From Arthrobacter oryzae (GTDB lineage Bacteria; Actinomycetota; Actinomycetes; Actinomycetales; Micrococcaceae): DNA of 64,000 nucleotides. The notes below the pieces were generated by a model. It did not search any database. It had not been told where the DNA came from and saw nothing but the letters and a program-made list of their open reading frames with translations. A program made the position numbers and the translations under genes. Position 1 is the stretch's first letter; each line of letters opens with the position of its first letter. The stretch is from assembly GCF_030812315.1 (NCBI RefSeq), contig NZ_JAUSSM010000006.1, forward strand, positions 186,001-250,000. Direction: 5' to 3'. Below, piece after piece: positions 1 through 11,655 of the stretch.

Positions 1-766
<766 letters not shown>

Positions 767-767
<1 letters not shown>

Positions 768-1750
768 TACTTCTTCTTCCTGTTCTTACGTTGTGGCTGG
801 ATGCGCTGGCCTTTGGCCTCGGCGACGGCGGCGGCAGCAGCCGCAGCTTCGGCCTCGACGTCGGCCTTCTTGCCTCCCAGGATGGGCAGGGCCGGGAGGC
901 CCTTGGCGGCGCGCCGCTCGGCGAGGGCCTTGGCGGCGGGGGATCCCGGCGTCGGCATACGGCGAATCACGAAGAACTGCTGGCCCATGGTCCAGAGGTT
1001 GGTGGTGGTCCAGTAGATCAGCACACCGATGGGGAAGTTGATGCCGCCCACACCGAACACAATCGGCAGGATGTAGAGCATCATTTTCTGTTGGCGCATG
1101 AACGGACTGGCCATAGCCTCTTCAGACATGTTCTTGGCCATGATCTGCTTCTGGGTGATGAACTGGGACGCCGTCATCGCGAGGATCATGATGATTGACA
1201 GGATCCACACTGCCACCACGTTGCCGCCCGGGGGCGTGCCATGAAGCAGGGTTGCGGACAGCGGAGCGCCGAAGATGCTGGACTGGTCGAACTGCACCAC
1301 CTGCTCGTGGTTCATCGCGCCTACACCCTCGCCCTCGCGGGCGTTCGTGCTGATGCCTGAAAGCACCTGGAACAGGGCAAAGAAGAACGGCATCTGGATG
1401 AGCATAGGGAGGCAGGCCGAGAAAGGGTTGGTGCCGTGTTTCTTGTACATGGCCATCTGTTCCTGCGCCATGGCCTGGCGGGAGAGCTGGTCGGTCTTGC
1501 CCTTGTACTTGTCCTGGAGCTTCTTCAGGTCCGGCTGCAGGAGCTGCATGCCGCGCTGCGCCTTGATCTGCTTGACGAACACAGGGATCAGGGCGGCACG
1601 GATCACCAGCACCAGCCCGATGATGGACAGCGTCCACGTCCAGCCGGATGCCTCAGGCAGCCCGATGGCGGTCAGGCCCTCGTGGAAGCCCACCATGATG
1701 ATGGAAACCAGCCACTTGAACGGAAACATGATTGTTTCAAAGAAGTCCAT
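767..1750 (-). CDS. yidC: Membrane protein insertase YidC/Oxa1
   Basis: The 327-residue integral membrane protein has the YidC/Oxa1 core. A first helix sits near residues 8-22. The insertase helix SIIGLVLVIRAALIPVFVKQ (about 42-61) carries the positively charged groove residue Arg51. A cytoplasmic coiled hairpin follows (KKLQDKYKG...). Later helices include PFFFALFQVLSG, VAVWILSIIMILAM and the last helix ending in YWTTTNLWTMGQQF. The C-terminal tail is Ala-rich and ends in a basic RKNRKKK patch, which could contact ribosomes. It inserts membrane proteins alone or with SecYEG. It lacks the large periplasmic domain of proteobacterial YidC, as expected for Gram-positives. Confidence 0.95.
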
Positions 1751-1766
1751 ACGATATCCCTATTCG

Positions 1767-2162
1767 TCAGGCCGCAGTGCGGCCTTCTCCATCAGACTGC
1801 GCAGCCAGGTACTTGTCCGGGTTGTTCAGTACAACAATTGTGGGGGTCCGGTGATCGGGCCAGTGGCGATGGCCGGCGGGGACGTGGTCCACACCGCCGG
1901 CATTCCAAGGATGGCAGCGCGCCAGGCGCCGGACCGCTAGCCAGCTTCCCTTCACGGCACCATGCACCGTGATTGCTTCGAGGGCGTAGGCCGAGCACGA
2001 AGGAAAGAAGCGGCAGACCTGGCCGTACAAGGGTGAAATCACCTTGCGGTAGGTCATCAGCAGCAGGATAAGAAAGTTTTGGGGCAGGTTCCAGAGCGTC
2101 TTGCCCACGACGAACGCTGCTGGTTTGAAGAAACGGACGACGGCGGCAATGGCGTTACGCAC
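1767..2162 (-). CDS. yidD: Membrane protein insertion efficiency factor YidD
   Basis: This 131-residue protein contains the YidD signature: a short hydrophobic segment ([19 protein letters not shown]) followed by [15 protein letters not shown] and the C-terminal block [17 protein letters not shown] with its conserved Cys, His and Pro residues. YidD assists YidC-dependent insertion at the inner face of the membrane. The GTG start is supported by AGGAAGG about 8 nt upstream. It overlaps the end of rnpA by 8 bp, so the two are translationally coupled. The N-terminus is about 35 residues longer than in typical YidD, so an internal start remains possible. Confidence 0.92.
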   Translation of the reverse strand: MRNAIAAVVRFFKPAAFVVGKTLWNLPQNFLILLLMTYRKVISPLYGQVCRFFPSCSAYALEAITVHGAVKGSWLAVRRLARCHPWNAGGVDHVPAGHRHWPDHRTPTIVVLNNPDKYLAAQSDGEGRTAA

Positions 2163-2565
2163 GCGGTGTCCCTTCCTGTGTTGTTTCCCGTGAAACCGCT
2201 GACGCGGCCCGAGGAAGGCGGCCGCCCAGCCGTTTCATGGTCGTTTCCAGAGCGGCGTTGTAATCTGCCAGCAGTTGGTCCCAGCTGGCAGCCGCGGCCG
2301 CAGGCAGTGCCCGGACCACAATGGCGAACCCGGTACCGTATTCCTGCAACGACAAAGCACCGGCTTCCCTCAGTCTCCTCTTAACGAGGTTCCTGACCAC
2401 AGCGTTCCCGACACTCTTGGAAACGATGAATCCGATCCGGCTTGGTTCGTCAGCAGCAATAGCTACCGTATATAACACTACGTTCCGGCGTCCATTGCGG
2501 ACGCCGGAACGTACAGTTGTTGAAAAATCGGTTGATGTCCTCAGACGGTTCTTGGTGGCTAGCAC
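2155..2565 (-). CDS. rnpA: Ribonuclease P protein component
   Basis: At 136 residues this fits RnpA, the basic protein subunit of RNase P that helps the RNA subunit remove 5' leaders from pre-tRNA. The diagnostic RNR region is visible as [17 protein letters not shown] (about residues 51-67). The N-terminal [16 protein letters not shown] helix is also typical. The gene lies between rpmH and yidD, its usual position. The start is a GTG. The C-terminal 35 residues (after [12 protein letters not shown]) are Arg/Ala-rich and not conserved in the family. Confidence 0.94.
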   Translation of the reverse strand: MLATKNRLRTSTDFSTTVRSGVRNGRRNVVLYTVAIAADEPSRIGFIVSKSVGNAVVRNLVKRRLREAGALSLQEYGTGFAIVVRALPAAAAASWDQLLADYNAALETTMKRLGGRLPRAASAVSRETTQEGTPRA

Positions 2566-2607
2566 CGTTAAACTCGCAAAGGGATGTAGACCGACGAGTC
2601 AGTGTAT

Positions 2608-2745
2608 TTAGGCCGACAGTTCGGTGCGGCCCTTGCCACGACGGGCTGCCAGGATGGCACGGCCGGCACGGGTACGCATACGAAGGCGGAAGCCGTGCTT
2701 CTTGGCTCGACGGCGGTTATTCGGCTGAAAAGTCCGCTTGCTCAC
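2608..2745 (-). CDS. rpmH: 50S ribosomal protein L34
   Basis: A 45-residue, strongly basic protein starts with a GTG at 2745-2743 and reads [19 protein letters not shown] at its N-terminus, which is the invariant L34 pattern, followed by an [10 protein letters not shown] block. L34 is a small component of the large ribosomal subunit. It is the first gene of the leftward rpmH-rnpA-yidD-yidC-jag-rsmG series and faces dnaA across the regulatory gap, the classical arrangement at bacterial origins. Confidence 0.96.
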   Translation of the reverse strand: MSKRTFQPNNRRRAKKHGFRLRMRTRAGRAILAARRGKGRTELSA

Positions 2746-3214
2746 GTTAGTTACTCCAGTGGATCAAAGGTGCGCCCACCCGATCAAAAAGGGGAAGAAC
2801 TGGCCGACGCTAAGTTTTGTATGTGCACACGCTGCCCTCGGCTCGTAGGACGCAGAACGTCAGAGAGATTCAAATGAGGTCGAAAAGCGGACACAAAGGA
2901 CTTCACAACGTTAGGCCAAAAAGCGTGCCGTAGTCAAACCGGGCCAGGGGTCACGGCCCTGCACCCGCTGTGGTTAACCTCTGCCCACAGCCTGTGGATG
3001 AAGTGGCTCACAGGGTGCGATTTCGAACCACAACGGTGTAATTATCCACAAGGCTCTACCCAGCTATCTTCTAGGCTTTTGATCCCCTAGAGTGGCTCAG
3101 TAGCCGATTATCCACGCTCTGTGCATAACCCTGTGGATATAAGCCGGAACCAGCCCCTGGTTCAGGACTTGTGGCTGCAGGTAATGCAGGCAAGCAAGTT
3201 TGAGGAACTGATTG
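2746..3214. promoter_or_regulatory. rpmH-dnaA intergenic region with DnaA boxes
   Basis: This 469-bp gap separates divergent rpmH and dnaA. Its right half carries DnaA-box sequences: a perfect TTATCCACA at 3042-3050; TTATCCACG at 3108-3116, facing TGTGCATAA at 3120-3128; TGTGGATAT at 3132-3140; and weaker TGTGGTTAA (2969-2977) and TGTGGATGA (2993-3001). The cluster sits 75-245 bp before the dnaA ATG, where DnaA could autoregulate its own promoter. It could also be the left arm of a bipartite origin. A ribosome-binding GAGGAA at 3202-3207 serves the ATG at 3215. No gene is seen. Confidence 0.75.
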
Positions 3215-4636
3215 ATGACAGTAGACGAAGCCAACCACGCGAATACTGTCGGAAGTTCCTGGCGGCGGGTTGTGAGCCTTCTGGAGCAGGACCACCGGGT
3301 TTCACCCCGGCAGCGCGGCTTCGTAATCCTCGCCCAGGCACAGGGACTGATTGGGTCGACCCTCCTGGTGGCGGTACCCAACGAACTCACCCGCGAGGTA
3401 CTGCAGACCCAGGTCAAGGAAGCCCTTGACGATGCCCTCCACAACGTCTTCTCCGACGACATCCGCTGCGCCATAGACGTCGACACTGATCTGGTGCCCC
3501 TCCACACGGAGCCGGAACCCGCCGTCGAACTTTCCCTCGGGACCGATCCCACCGTGGAACAGAAGCCGCAGCCCATGCTGCCGAGCACTTCGCACGAATT
3601 CGGCCGTCTCAACCCAAAGTACGTCTTCGACACGTTCGTGATCGGTTCCTCGAACCGGTTCGCGCACGCAGCCGCCGTCGCCGTCGCCGAGGCACCGGCC
3701 AAGGCCTACAACCCGCTGTTCATCTACGGTGATTCCGGACTCGGCAAGACCCACCTGCTGCACGCGATCGGGCATTACGCCCGGCGCCTCTACAGCGGCA
3801 TCCGGGTCCGCTACGTAAACTCCGAAGAATTCACCAACGACTTCATCAACTCCATCCGGGACGATGAGGGCACCAGCTTCAAGACCACCTACCGCAACGT
3901 GGATGTCCTGCTGATCGATGACATCCAGTTCCTGGCCGGCAAGGACCGCACGCTGGAGGAGTTCTTCCACACCTTCAACGCGCTCCACAACAACAACAAG
4001 CAGGTTGTCATCACCTCCGACCAGCCGCCCAAGCTGCTCGCAGGGTTCGAGGACAGGATGAAATCCCGCTTCGAATGGGGCTTGCTGACCGACATCCAGC
4101 CGCCGGAACTGGAAACCCGAATCGCGATCCTCCGCAAGAAGGCCCTCAGCGAAGGCCTTTCCGCGCCGGATGACGCCCTCGAATACATCGCGTCCAAGAT
4201 CTCCAGCAACATCCGCGAACTGGAGGGCGCACTCATCCGTGTCACGGCCTTCGCCAGCCTGAACCGGCAGCCGGTGGATGTTGCCCTCGCGGAAATGGTG
4301 CTCAAGGACCTCATCACGGACGACGGCGCACAGGAGATCACCTCGGCGCAGATCCTGACCCAGACGGCTGACTACTTCAAGCTCAGCATGGAAGAGCTCT
4401 GCAGCAAGTCGCGGACCCGCACCCTGGTGACCGCGCGCCAGATCGCCATGTACCTGTGCCGGGAACTGACCGACATGTCGCTTCCCAAGATCGGGCAGGA
4501 GCTCGGCGGCCGCGACCACACCACCGTGATCCATGCAGACCGCAAGATCCGCGAACTGATGGCCGAGCGTCGTGTGATCTACAACCAGGTTACGGAGCTG
4601 ACCAACCGCATAAAGCAGCAGCAGCGGGATTCCTGA
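3215..4636 (+). CDS. dnaA: Chromosomal replication initiator protein DnaA
   Basis: This 473-residue protein has the four DnaA domains: an N-terminal DnaB/DiaA-contact domain (about 1-90, ending in LTREVLQTQVKEAL), a short acidic linker, the AAA+ ATPase with Walker A GDSGLGKTHLLHAIGH (near residue 170) and Walker B LLIDDIQFL, and the C-terminal DNA-binding helix-turn-helix with the signature LGGRDHTTVIHA that reads DnaA boxes. It melts oriC and loads the helicase. A TTG three bases upstream is in frame, but the ATG at 3215, with GAGGAA 8 nt before it, is the better start. DnaA boxes on both sides suggest autoregulation. Confidence 0.97.
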   Translation: MTVDEANHANTVGSSWRRVVSLLEQDHRVSPRQRGFVILAQAQGLIGSTLLVAVPNELTREVLQTQVKEALDDALHNVFSDDIRCAIDVDTDLVPLHTEPEPAVELSLGTDPTVEQKPQPMLPSTSHEFGRLNPKYVFDTFVIGSSNRFAHAAAVAVAEAPAKAYNPLFIYGDSGLGKTHLLHAIGHYARRLYSGIRVRYVNSEEFTNDFINSIRDDEGTSFKTTYRNVDVLLIDDIQFLAGKDRTLEEFFHTFNALHNNNKQVVITSDQPPKLLAGFEDRMKSRFEWGLLTDIQPPELETRIAILRKKALSEGLSAPDDALEYIASKISSNIRELEGALIRVTAFASLNRQPVDVALAEMVLKDLITDDGAQEITSAQILTQTADYFKLSMEELCSKSRTRTLVTARQIAMYLCRELTDMSLPKIGQELGGRDHTTVIHADRKIRELMAERRVIYNQVTELTNRIKQQQRDS

Positions 4637-5173
4637 GCCTGCCGTCCGGCCCACATCCTTACCTTATTAACAGGGGCATGTGGATAAGCCTGTGGATAGT
4701 TAAGGGGACAACCACGGTTAATGGGCTTAAAACCCTTAAGGCATCTGTGGATCAGCGAAACGGCCAAAAAAGTTGTCCCCATCCACACCCTGTTTAAAAC
4801 CTGCTTCGCCCACAACGGATGAACAGGGCTTAACCGCGGAATCGTGCCGCGAAACAGGGTTATCCACAGTTTCCACAGCAGTTATTAACACTACTAATCC
4901 CAAAAAATTGAAATTCCCTCAAATAACAATCTCGTTCCCCGCCCCGAACAGCCTCGTGCCCTCGGCCCCGCAGGGCCGGCGTCCCTGACGGGGATGGGGA
5001 AATCCTCAATGTTCCGGCTAAGCTGTCAGCAGCGCTCCCATCCTTGGGTCTGTTTGTGGTTCAGCAAGCGCGGACCATGCAGGTTCCGGTGTTCGGGAGC
5101 AAGGTTCTTTTGGACTCCCTGCGGGAGTTCCCGTTGAGAAAATGGCAGCAGCAATGAAAGGCGGCACCCTTCC
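4637..5173. other. oriC: Probable replication origin oriC (dnaA-dnaN gap)
   Basis: The 537-bp gap between dnaA and dnaN holds perfect DnaA boxes at 4679-4687 (minus) and 4860-4868 (plus). Variants include TTATTAACA at 4664-4672 and 4882-4890, TGTGGATAG at 4691-4699, TGTGGATCA at 4746-4754 and TTGTCCCCA at 4773-4781. The stretch from 4881 to about 4930 is markedly AT-rich for this genome (for example CCCAAAAAATTGAAATTC) and is the best candidate for the unwinding element. Mycobacterial and Streptomyces oriC lie in the same gap. Right of 4935 the sequence returns to high GC with no recognisable gene. Confidence 0.85.
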
Positions 5174-6298
5174 GTGAAGTTCAGAGTCGAACGGGACGTC
5201 CTGGCAGAAGCCGTCACGTGGACCGCCCGGTCGTTGTCTCCGCGGCCGCCGGTTCCAGTGCTTTCCGGGCTCCTCCTCAAGGCCGAGTCCGGCACTGTGA
5301 GCCTCTCGAGTTTCGACTACGAGACATCGGCCCGGCTCGAAATCCCGGCTGATATCACCGTCGAAGGCACCATCCTGGTCTCCGGCCGCCTGCTTGCGGA
5401 CATCTGCCGCAGCCTGCCGTCGGCCCCCGTTGTCGTCGAAACCGACGGCAACAAAGTCACGCTTACCTGCCGCCGCAGCAGTTTCCACCTCGCCACCATG
5501 CCCGAGGCCGAATACCCGCCACTGCCTGCCCTGCCCACCATCAGCGGAACCGTACCGGGCGATTCCTTCGCCCAGGCCGTTTCCCAGGTGATCATCGCCG
5601 CCAGCAAAGACGACACGCTGCCGATCCTCACTGGCGTCCGCATGGAGATCGAGGACGACCTGATCACCTTGCTGGCAACCGACCGCTACCGCCTGGCCAT
5701 GCGCGAAGTGCCCTGGAAGCCTGTCACTCCCGGGATCTCCACCAGCGCCCTGGTCAAAGCGAAAACCCTGAACGAGGTTGCGAAAACGCTCGGCAACAGC
5801 GGAGACATCAACCTCGCGCTGGCCGACGACGACAGCCGGCTGATCGGATTCGAGAGCGGCGGCCGCACCACCACGTCACTCCTGGTTGACGGCGACTACC
5901 CGAAGATCCGTTCGCTGTTCCCGGATGCCACGCCCATCCACGCCACCGTGCAGACCCAGGAACTGGTCGAGGCGGTCAGGCGCGTATCCCTCGTTGCCGA
6001 ACGCAACACCCCGGTCCGGCTTGCCTTCACAGAAGGCCAGCTTCACCTCGACGCCGGCACCGGCGAGGACGCCCAGGCGTCGGAGGAACTTGAAGCACAG
6101 CTGACCGGCGATGAAATCACAGTTGCGTTCAACCCGCACTACCTCATCGAAGGCCTCAGCGTGATCGAGACCAAGTTTGTTCGGTTCTCCTTCACCACGG
6201 CCCCCAAGCCGGCCATGATCACGGCACAGGCCGACGCCGACGGTGACGACCAGGACGACTACCGGTACCTGGTCATGCCGGTTCGCCTGCCCAACTAG
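5174..6298 (+). CDS. dnaN: DNA polymerase III beta subunit (sliding clamp)
   Basis: The 374-residue protein has the three-fold repeated clamp fold, with the N-terminus MKFRVERDVLAEAVTWTARS and the C-terminal YRYLVMPVRLPN. The last motif, (Y/H)LVMPVRLP, forms part of the hydrophobic pocket that binds polymerase and other clamp-binding peptides. Dimers of this protein encircle DNA and tether replicative polymerase. The GTG start at 5174 gives the family's usual N-terminus. It is the first gene of the rightward dnaN-gnd-recF-dciA-gyrB-gyrA series. The insert QADADGDDQDD just before the C-terminus is acidic and typical of actinobacterial clamps. Confidence 0.97.
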   Translation: MKFRVERDVLAEAVTWTARSLSPRPPVPVLSGLLLKAESGTVSLSSFDYETSARLEIPADITVEGTILVSGRLLADICRSLPSAPVVVETDGNKVTLTCRRSSFHLATMPEAEYPPLPALPTISGTVPGDSFAQAVSQVIIAASKDDTLPILTGVRMEIEDDLITLLATDRYRLAMREVPWKPVTPGISTSALVKAKTLNEVAKTLGNSGDINLALADDDSRLIGFESGGRTTTSLLVDGDYPKIRSLFPDATPIHATVQTQELVEAVRRVSLVAERNTPVRLAFTEGQLHLDAGTGEDAQASEELEAQLTGDEITVAFNPHYLIEGLSVIETKFVRFSFTTAPKPAMITAQADADGDDQDDYRYLVMPVRLPN

Positions 6299-6405
6299 GT
6301 AGCAGCTGTTGTCGTTTTGGGCACCCACAACGACACTTACTGCGACCCGGTTGGGTCCACCATCGCAGCCCCACCACCACACCAGCGCAGAAAAGAGTTC
6401 TACCC

Positions 6406-7290
6406 GTGCACATCGGACTGATAGGCCTTGGCAAAATGGGTTTCAACATGCGCGAACGGCTGCGCAAGGGCGGCGTCGAGGTCACGGGCTTCGACCGCAA
6501 CCCTGACGTTACCGATGTGGCCACGGTGGACGAGCTCATCGCTGCCGTTCCCGCCCCGCGCGTCATCTGGGTCATGGTCCCGGCAGGCGAAATCACCGAT
6601 GCCGTGATCACCGAACTCGGTTCCAAGCTCGATGCCGGTGACCTGGTGATCGATGGTGGCAACTCCCGCTTCACCGAGGACCAGAAACACGGTGCCTCGC
6701 TGGCTGAGAAGGGCATTCGTTTCGCTGACTGCGGCGTATCCGGCGGCGTGTGGGGGCTGCAGAACGGTTACGGGCTCATGGCCGGCGGCGATGCCGCCGA
6801 TATCGAACGGGCCATGCCCGCTTTTGATGCGCTCCGTCCCGAAGGCGACCGGGCGGACAGCTTCGTCCACGTCGGCGGAGTTGGGGCGGGCCACTACGCC
6901 AAGATGGTGCACAACGGCATCGAGTACGGACTCATGCAGGCCTACGCCGAAGGTTACGAGCTTCTGGCCGCCAAGGACATCGTCACTGACCTGCCCGGAA
7001 CGTTCCGCGCCTGGCAGAAGGGCACGGTTGTGCGTTCCTGGCTGCTGGACCTCATGGTCAAGGCACTGGACGAGGATCCGGGCCTGGCCTCGATCGACGA
7101 CTATGTCGAAGATTCTGGAGAAGGCCGCTGGACCGTCGAAGAGGCAATCGCCAACGCGGTTCCGGCGCCGGCCATCACAGCAGCCCTGTTTGCGCGGTTC
7201 TCGTCCCGCGAGGACAACTCGCCGGCCATGAAGATGGTGTCCGCACTGCGGCATCAATTCGGCGGGCATGCCACCCGCCCGGCCAAGTAA
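6406..7290 (+). CDS. gnd: 6-phosphogluconate dehydrogenase, decarboxylating (short, YqeC type)
   Basis: At 294 residues this is the short, probably NAD-preferring form of Gnd, which oxidatively decarboxylates 6-phosphogluconate to ribulose 5-phosphate. The N-terminal Rossmann motif is HIGLIGLGKMGFNM, followed by FDRNPD at the end of strand 2. The substrate-binding segment GVSGGVWGLQNGYGLMAGG and the catalytic block GAGHYAKMVHNGIEYG (Lys and Asn) are intact. It starts with GTG. An unrelated metabolic gene between dnaN and recF looks out of place, but this insertion is a known actinobacterial arrangement. Confidence 0.93.
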   Translation: MHIGLIGLGKMGFNMRERLRKGGVEVTGFDRNPDVTDVATVDELIAAVPAPRVIWVMVPAGEITDAVITELGSKLDAGDLVIDGGNSRFTEDQKHGASLAEKGIRFADCGVSGGVWGLQNGYGLMAGGDAADIERAMPAFDALRPEGDRADSFVHVGGVGAGHYAKMVHNGIEYGLMQAYAEGYELLAAKDIVTDLPGTFRAWQKGTVVRSWLLDLMVKALDEDPGLASIDDYVEDSGEGRWTVEEAIANAVPAPAITAALFARFSSREDNSPAMKMVSALRHQFGGHATRPAK

Positions 7291-7326
7291 CAGCAGACCG
7301 AGCAGTCCGGGAATCCTGAAGACGGC

Positions 7327-8532
7327 GTGTACCTAGAAAAGCTTTCGCTGACCGATTTTCGCAGTTATGCCCAGGTGGACCTCGCCCTGGAGCCCGGGGT
7401 GACGGTGCTCGTGGGATACAACGGCATTGGCAAAACCAACCTCATGGAGGCCATCGGTTACCTGGCCAACCTGAGCTCGCACCGCGTCAGTTCAGACGCC
7501 CCGCTGCTGCGCTTCGGCACCGAACGAGCGCTGATCCGGGCCAAACTGGTCCGGGGTGAGCAGTCCACGGTGCTGGAACTCGAAATCAACGGGAACCGTG
7601 CCAACCGGGGGCGCATCAACCGCAGCAACCCCGTGCGTGCCCGCGACATCCTCGGCATCTGCCAAACGGTGCTCTTCGCCCCGGAAGACCTGGCCCTGGT
7701 GAAGGGGGATCCTTCCAGCCGGCGGCGATTCCTCGACGAACTGCTGGTCAGCCTCATGCCGCGCCATTCCGCCACGAGGAGCGACTACGACCGCGTCCTC
7801 AAACAGCGCAACGCCCTCCTGAAATCGGGCCGGGCCGGCAAGTTCACCGCCGGCCACGAGGCAACGCTGGATGTGTGGGACCAGCACATGGCGCGGGCCG
7901 CCGCCCAACTGCTGCACGCCCGACTGGAACTGGTGGAACGCCTCAGGCCCCACCTGACCAAGGCTTATGCGCAGCTGACCGACGGGTCCAAGGTGGCGGA
8001 CGCGATTTACCGGTCCACGCTCCAGGACCTGCTGGACGACGACGGCGCCGGCGCGGCTTACGCTGCCGAACCCGCCGCCGTCGGACGCGTTGAGGACCTG
8101 CGGGTGCTGTCCGTCGACGAGCTGACCGAACGCTACGTGCAGGCGTTTTCGGCGTCCCGCCGCAAGGAACTGGAGCGCGGCATTTCGCTCGTTGGCCCGC
8201 ACCGCGACGATGTGGAACTCATCCTCGGCGAGGCGCCCGCGAAAGGCTACGCATCCCACGGCGAAACATGGTCCATGTGCCTTTCGCTGCGGCTTGCGTC
8301 CTACTACGTGATGCTCGACGACGCCCGCACCGGCGGGTCCGCCCCGATCCTCATACTTGACGATGTGTTTGCCGAACTCGACGTCCAACGTCGGCGTAAA
8401 CTGGCCGCAATAGTATCCGGTGCCGAACAGGTGCTGGTGACCGCCGCCGTCGACGCCGATATTCCGGAGGAACTGGCCGGGCGGCGGGTGAAGGTCGTCC
8501 CCGGAGGAATCGATGAGTCGGAATCCCGATGA
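7327..8532 (+). CDS. recF: DNA replication and repair protein RecF
   Basis: The 401-residue SMC-like ATPase carries Walker A GYNGIGKTNLMEAIGYL (about residues 31-47) and the C-terminal signature and Walker B regions (SLVGPHRDDVEL; LILDDVFAELD). RecF with RecO and RecR loads RecA at single-strand gaps behind damaged forks. The GTG start at 7327 gives the standard N-terminus YLEKLSLTDFRSY. The stop overlaps the dciA start by four bases (ATGA). Confidence 0.95.
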   Translation: MYLEKLSLTDFRSYAQVDLALEPGVTVLVGYNGIGKTNLMEAIGYLANLSSHRVSSDAPLLRFGTERALIRAKLVRGEQSTVLELEINGNRANRGRINRSNPVRARDILGICQTVLFAPEDLALVKGDPSSRRRFLDELLVSLMPRHSATRSDYDRVLKQRNALLKSGRAGKFTAGHEATLDVWDQHMARAAAQLLHARLELVERLRPHLTKAYAQLTDGSKVADAIYRSTLQDLLDDDGAGAAYAAEPAAVGRVEDLRVLSVDELTERYVQAFSASRRKELERGISLVGPHRDDVELILGEAPAKGYASHGETWSMCLSLRLASYYVMLDDARTGGSAPILILDDVFAELDVQRRRKLAAIVSGAEQVLVTAAVDADIPEELAGRRVKVVPGGIDESESR

Positions 8533-9089
8533 ATAAAGACACCGTCGGCGGACTGCAGCCTGGCCGCGATCCCGACGACATCGATGCTGCCCAGGCAGCC
8601 CTCAACCGGATGCGCGAAGCGGCGGCCGCCCGCGGCGAAATCCGCCGCAAGTACCCGCCGCCCGGAAACGGAGCCAAGAAACCGGGACGCAGCGCCGCCG
8701 GCACCCGCGGCTTCACGCAGTTCCATGGCACCGGCCGCGACCCGCTGGGCCTGGGCAAAGTGGTGGGGCGGCTCGTAGCGGAACGCGGCTGGACCTCCCC
8801 GGTTGCGGTCGGATCGGTCATGGCCGAGTGGAACACACTGGTGGGCCCGGAGATCTCGGCGCACTGCACTCCGGAAAGCTTTACCGACACCACGCTCCAC
8901 GTACGCTGCGATTCCACGGCGTGGGCCACCCAGCTCCGCTTGCTCAGCTTCAGCCTCCTGGAGAAATTCCGGACGGAACTGGGCGAAGGGGTAGTCACCA
9001 AGATCCAGGTCCTCGGACCGGCGGCACCCAGCTGGCGGAAGGGCGGCCGGACAGTCAACGGCCGCGGTCCCCGCGACACGTACGGATAG
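8529..9089 (+). CDS. dciA: DciA family (DUF721) replicative helicase loader/operator
   Basis: This 186-residue protein has an Arg/Ala/Pro-rich, probably disordered N-terminal half (about 1-75). A DUF721/DciA domain follows, recognised by VAERGWTSPVAVGSVMAEWNTLVGPEISAHC and LHVRCDSTAWATQLRLLSF. DciA proteins interact with DnaB in the many bacteria that lack DnaC or DnaI, which includes actinobacteria. The place immediately after recF, with overlapping stop and start, is characteristic of the actinobacterial gene. The tail (WRKGGRTVNGRG) is basic and could touch DNA. Confidence 0.88.
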   Translation: MNKDTVGGLQPGRDPDDIDAAQAALNRMREAAAARGEIRRKYPPPGNGAKKPGRSAAGTRGFTQFHGTGRDPLGLGKVVGRLVAERGWTSPVAVGSVMAEWNTLVGPEISAHCTPESFTDTTLHVRCDSTAWATQLRLLSFSLLEKFRTELGEGVVTKIQVLGPAAPSWRKGGRTVNGRGPRDTYG

Positions 9090-11592
<2,503 letters not shown>

Positions 11593-11655
11593 AGAGGCCC
11601 TTCCGGCCCCGAATATTCTTGATCCGACATATACCTGAAACGGAAAACATAGATT

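Noticed and set aside
3302..4654. A 450-codon minus-strand frame opposite dnaA
   Set aside because: Same reason: antisense shadow of a conserved gene, no ribosome-binding site or family motif.
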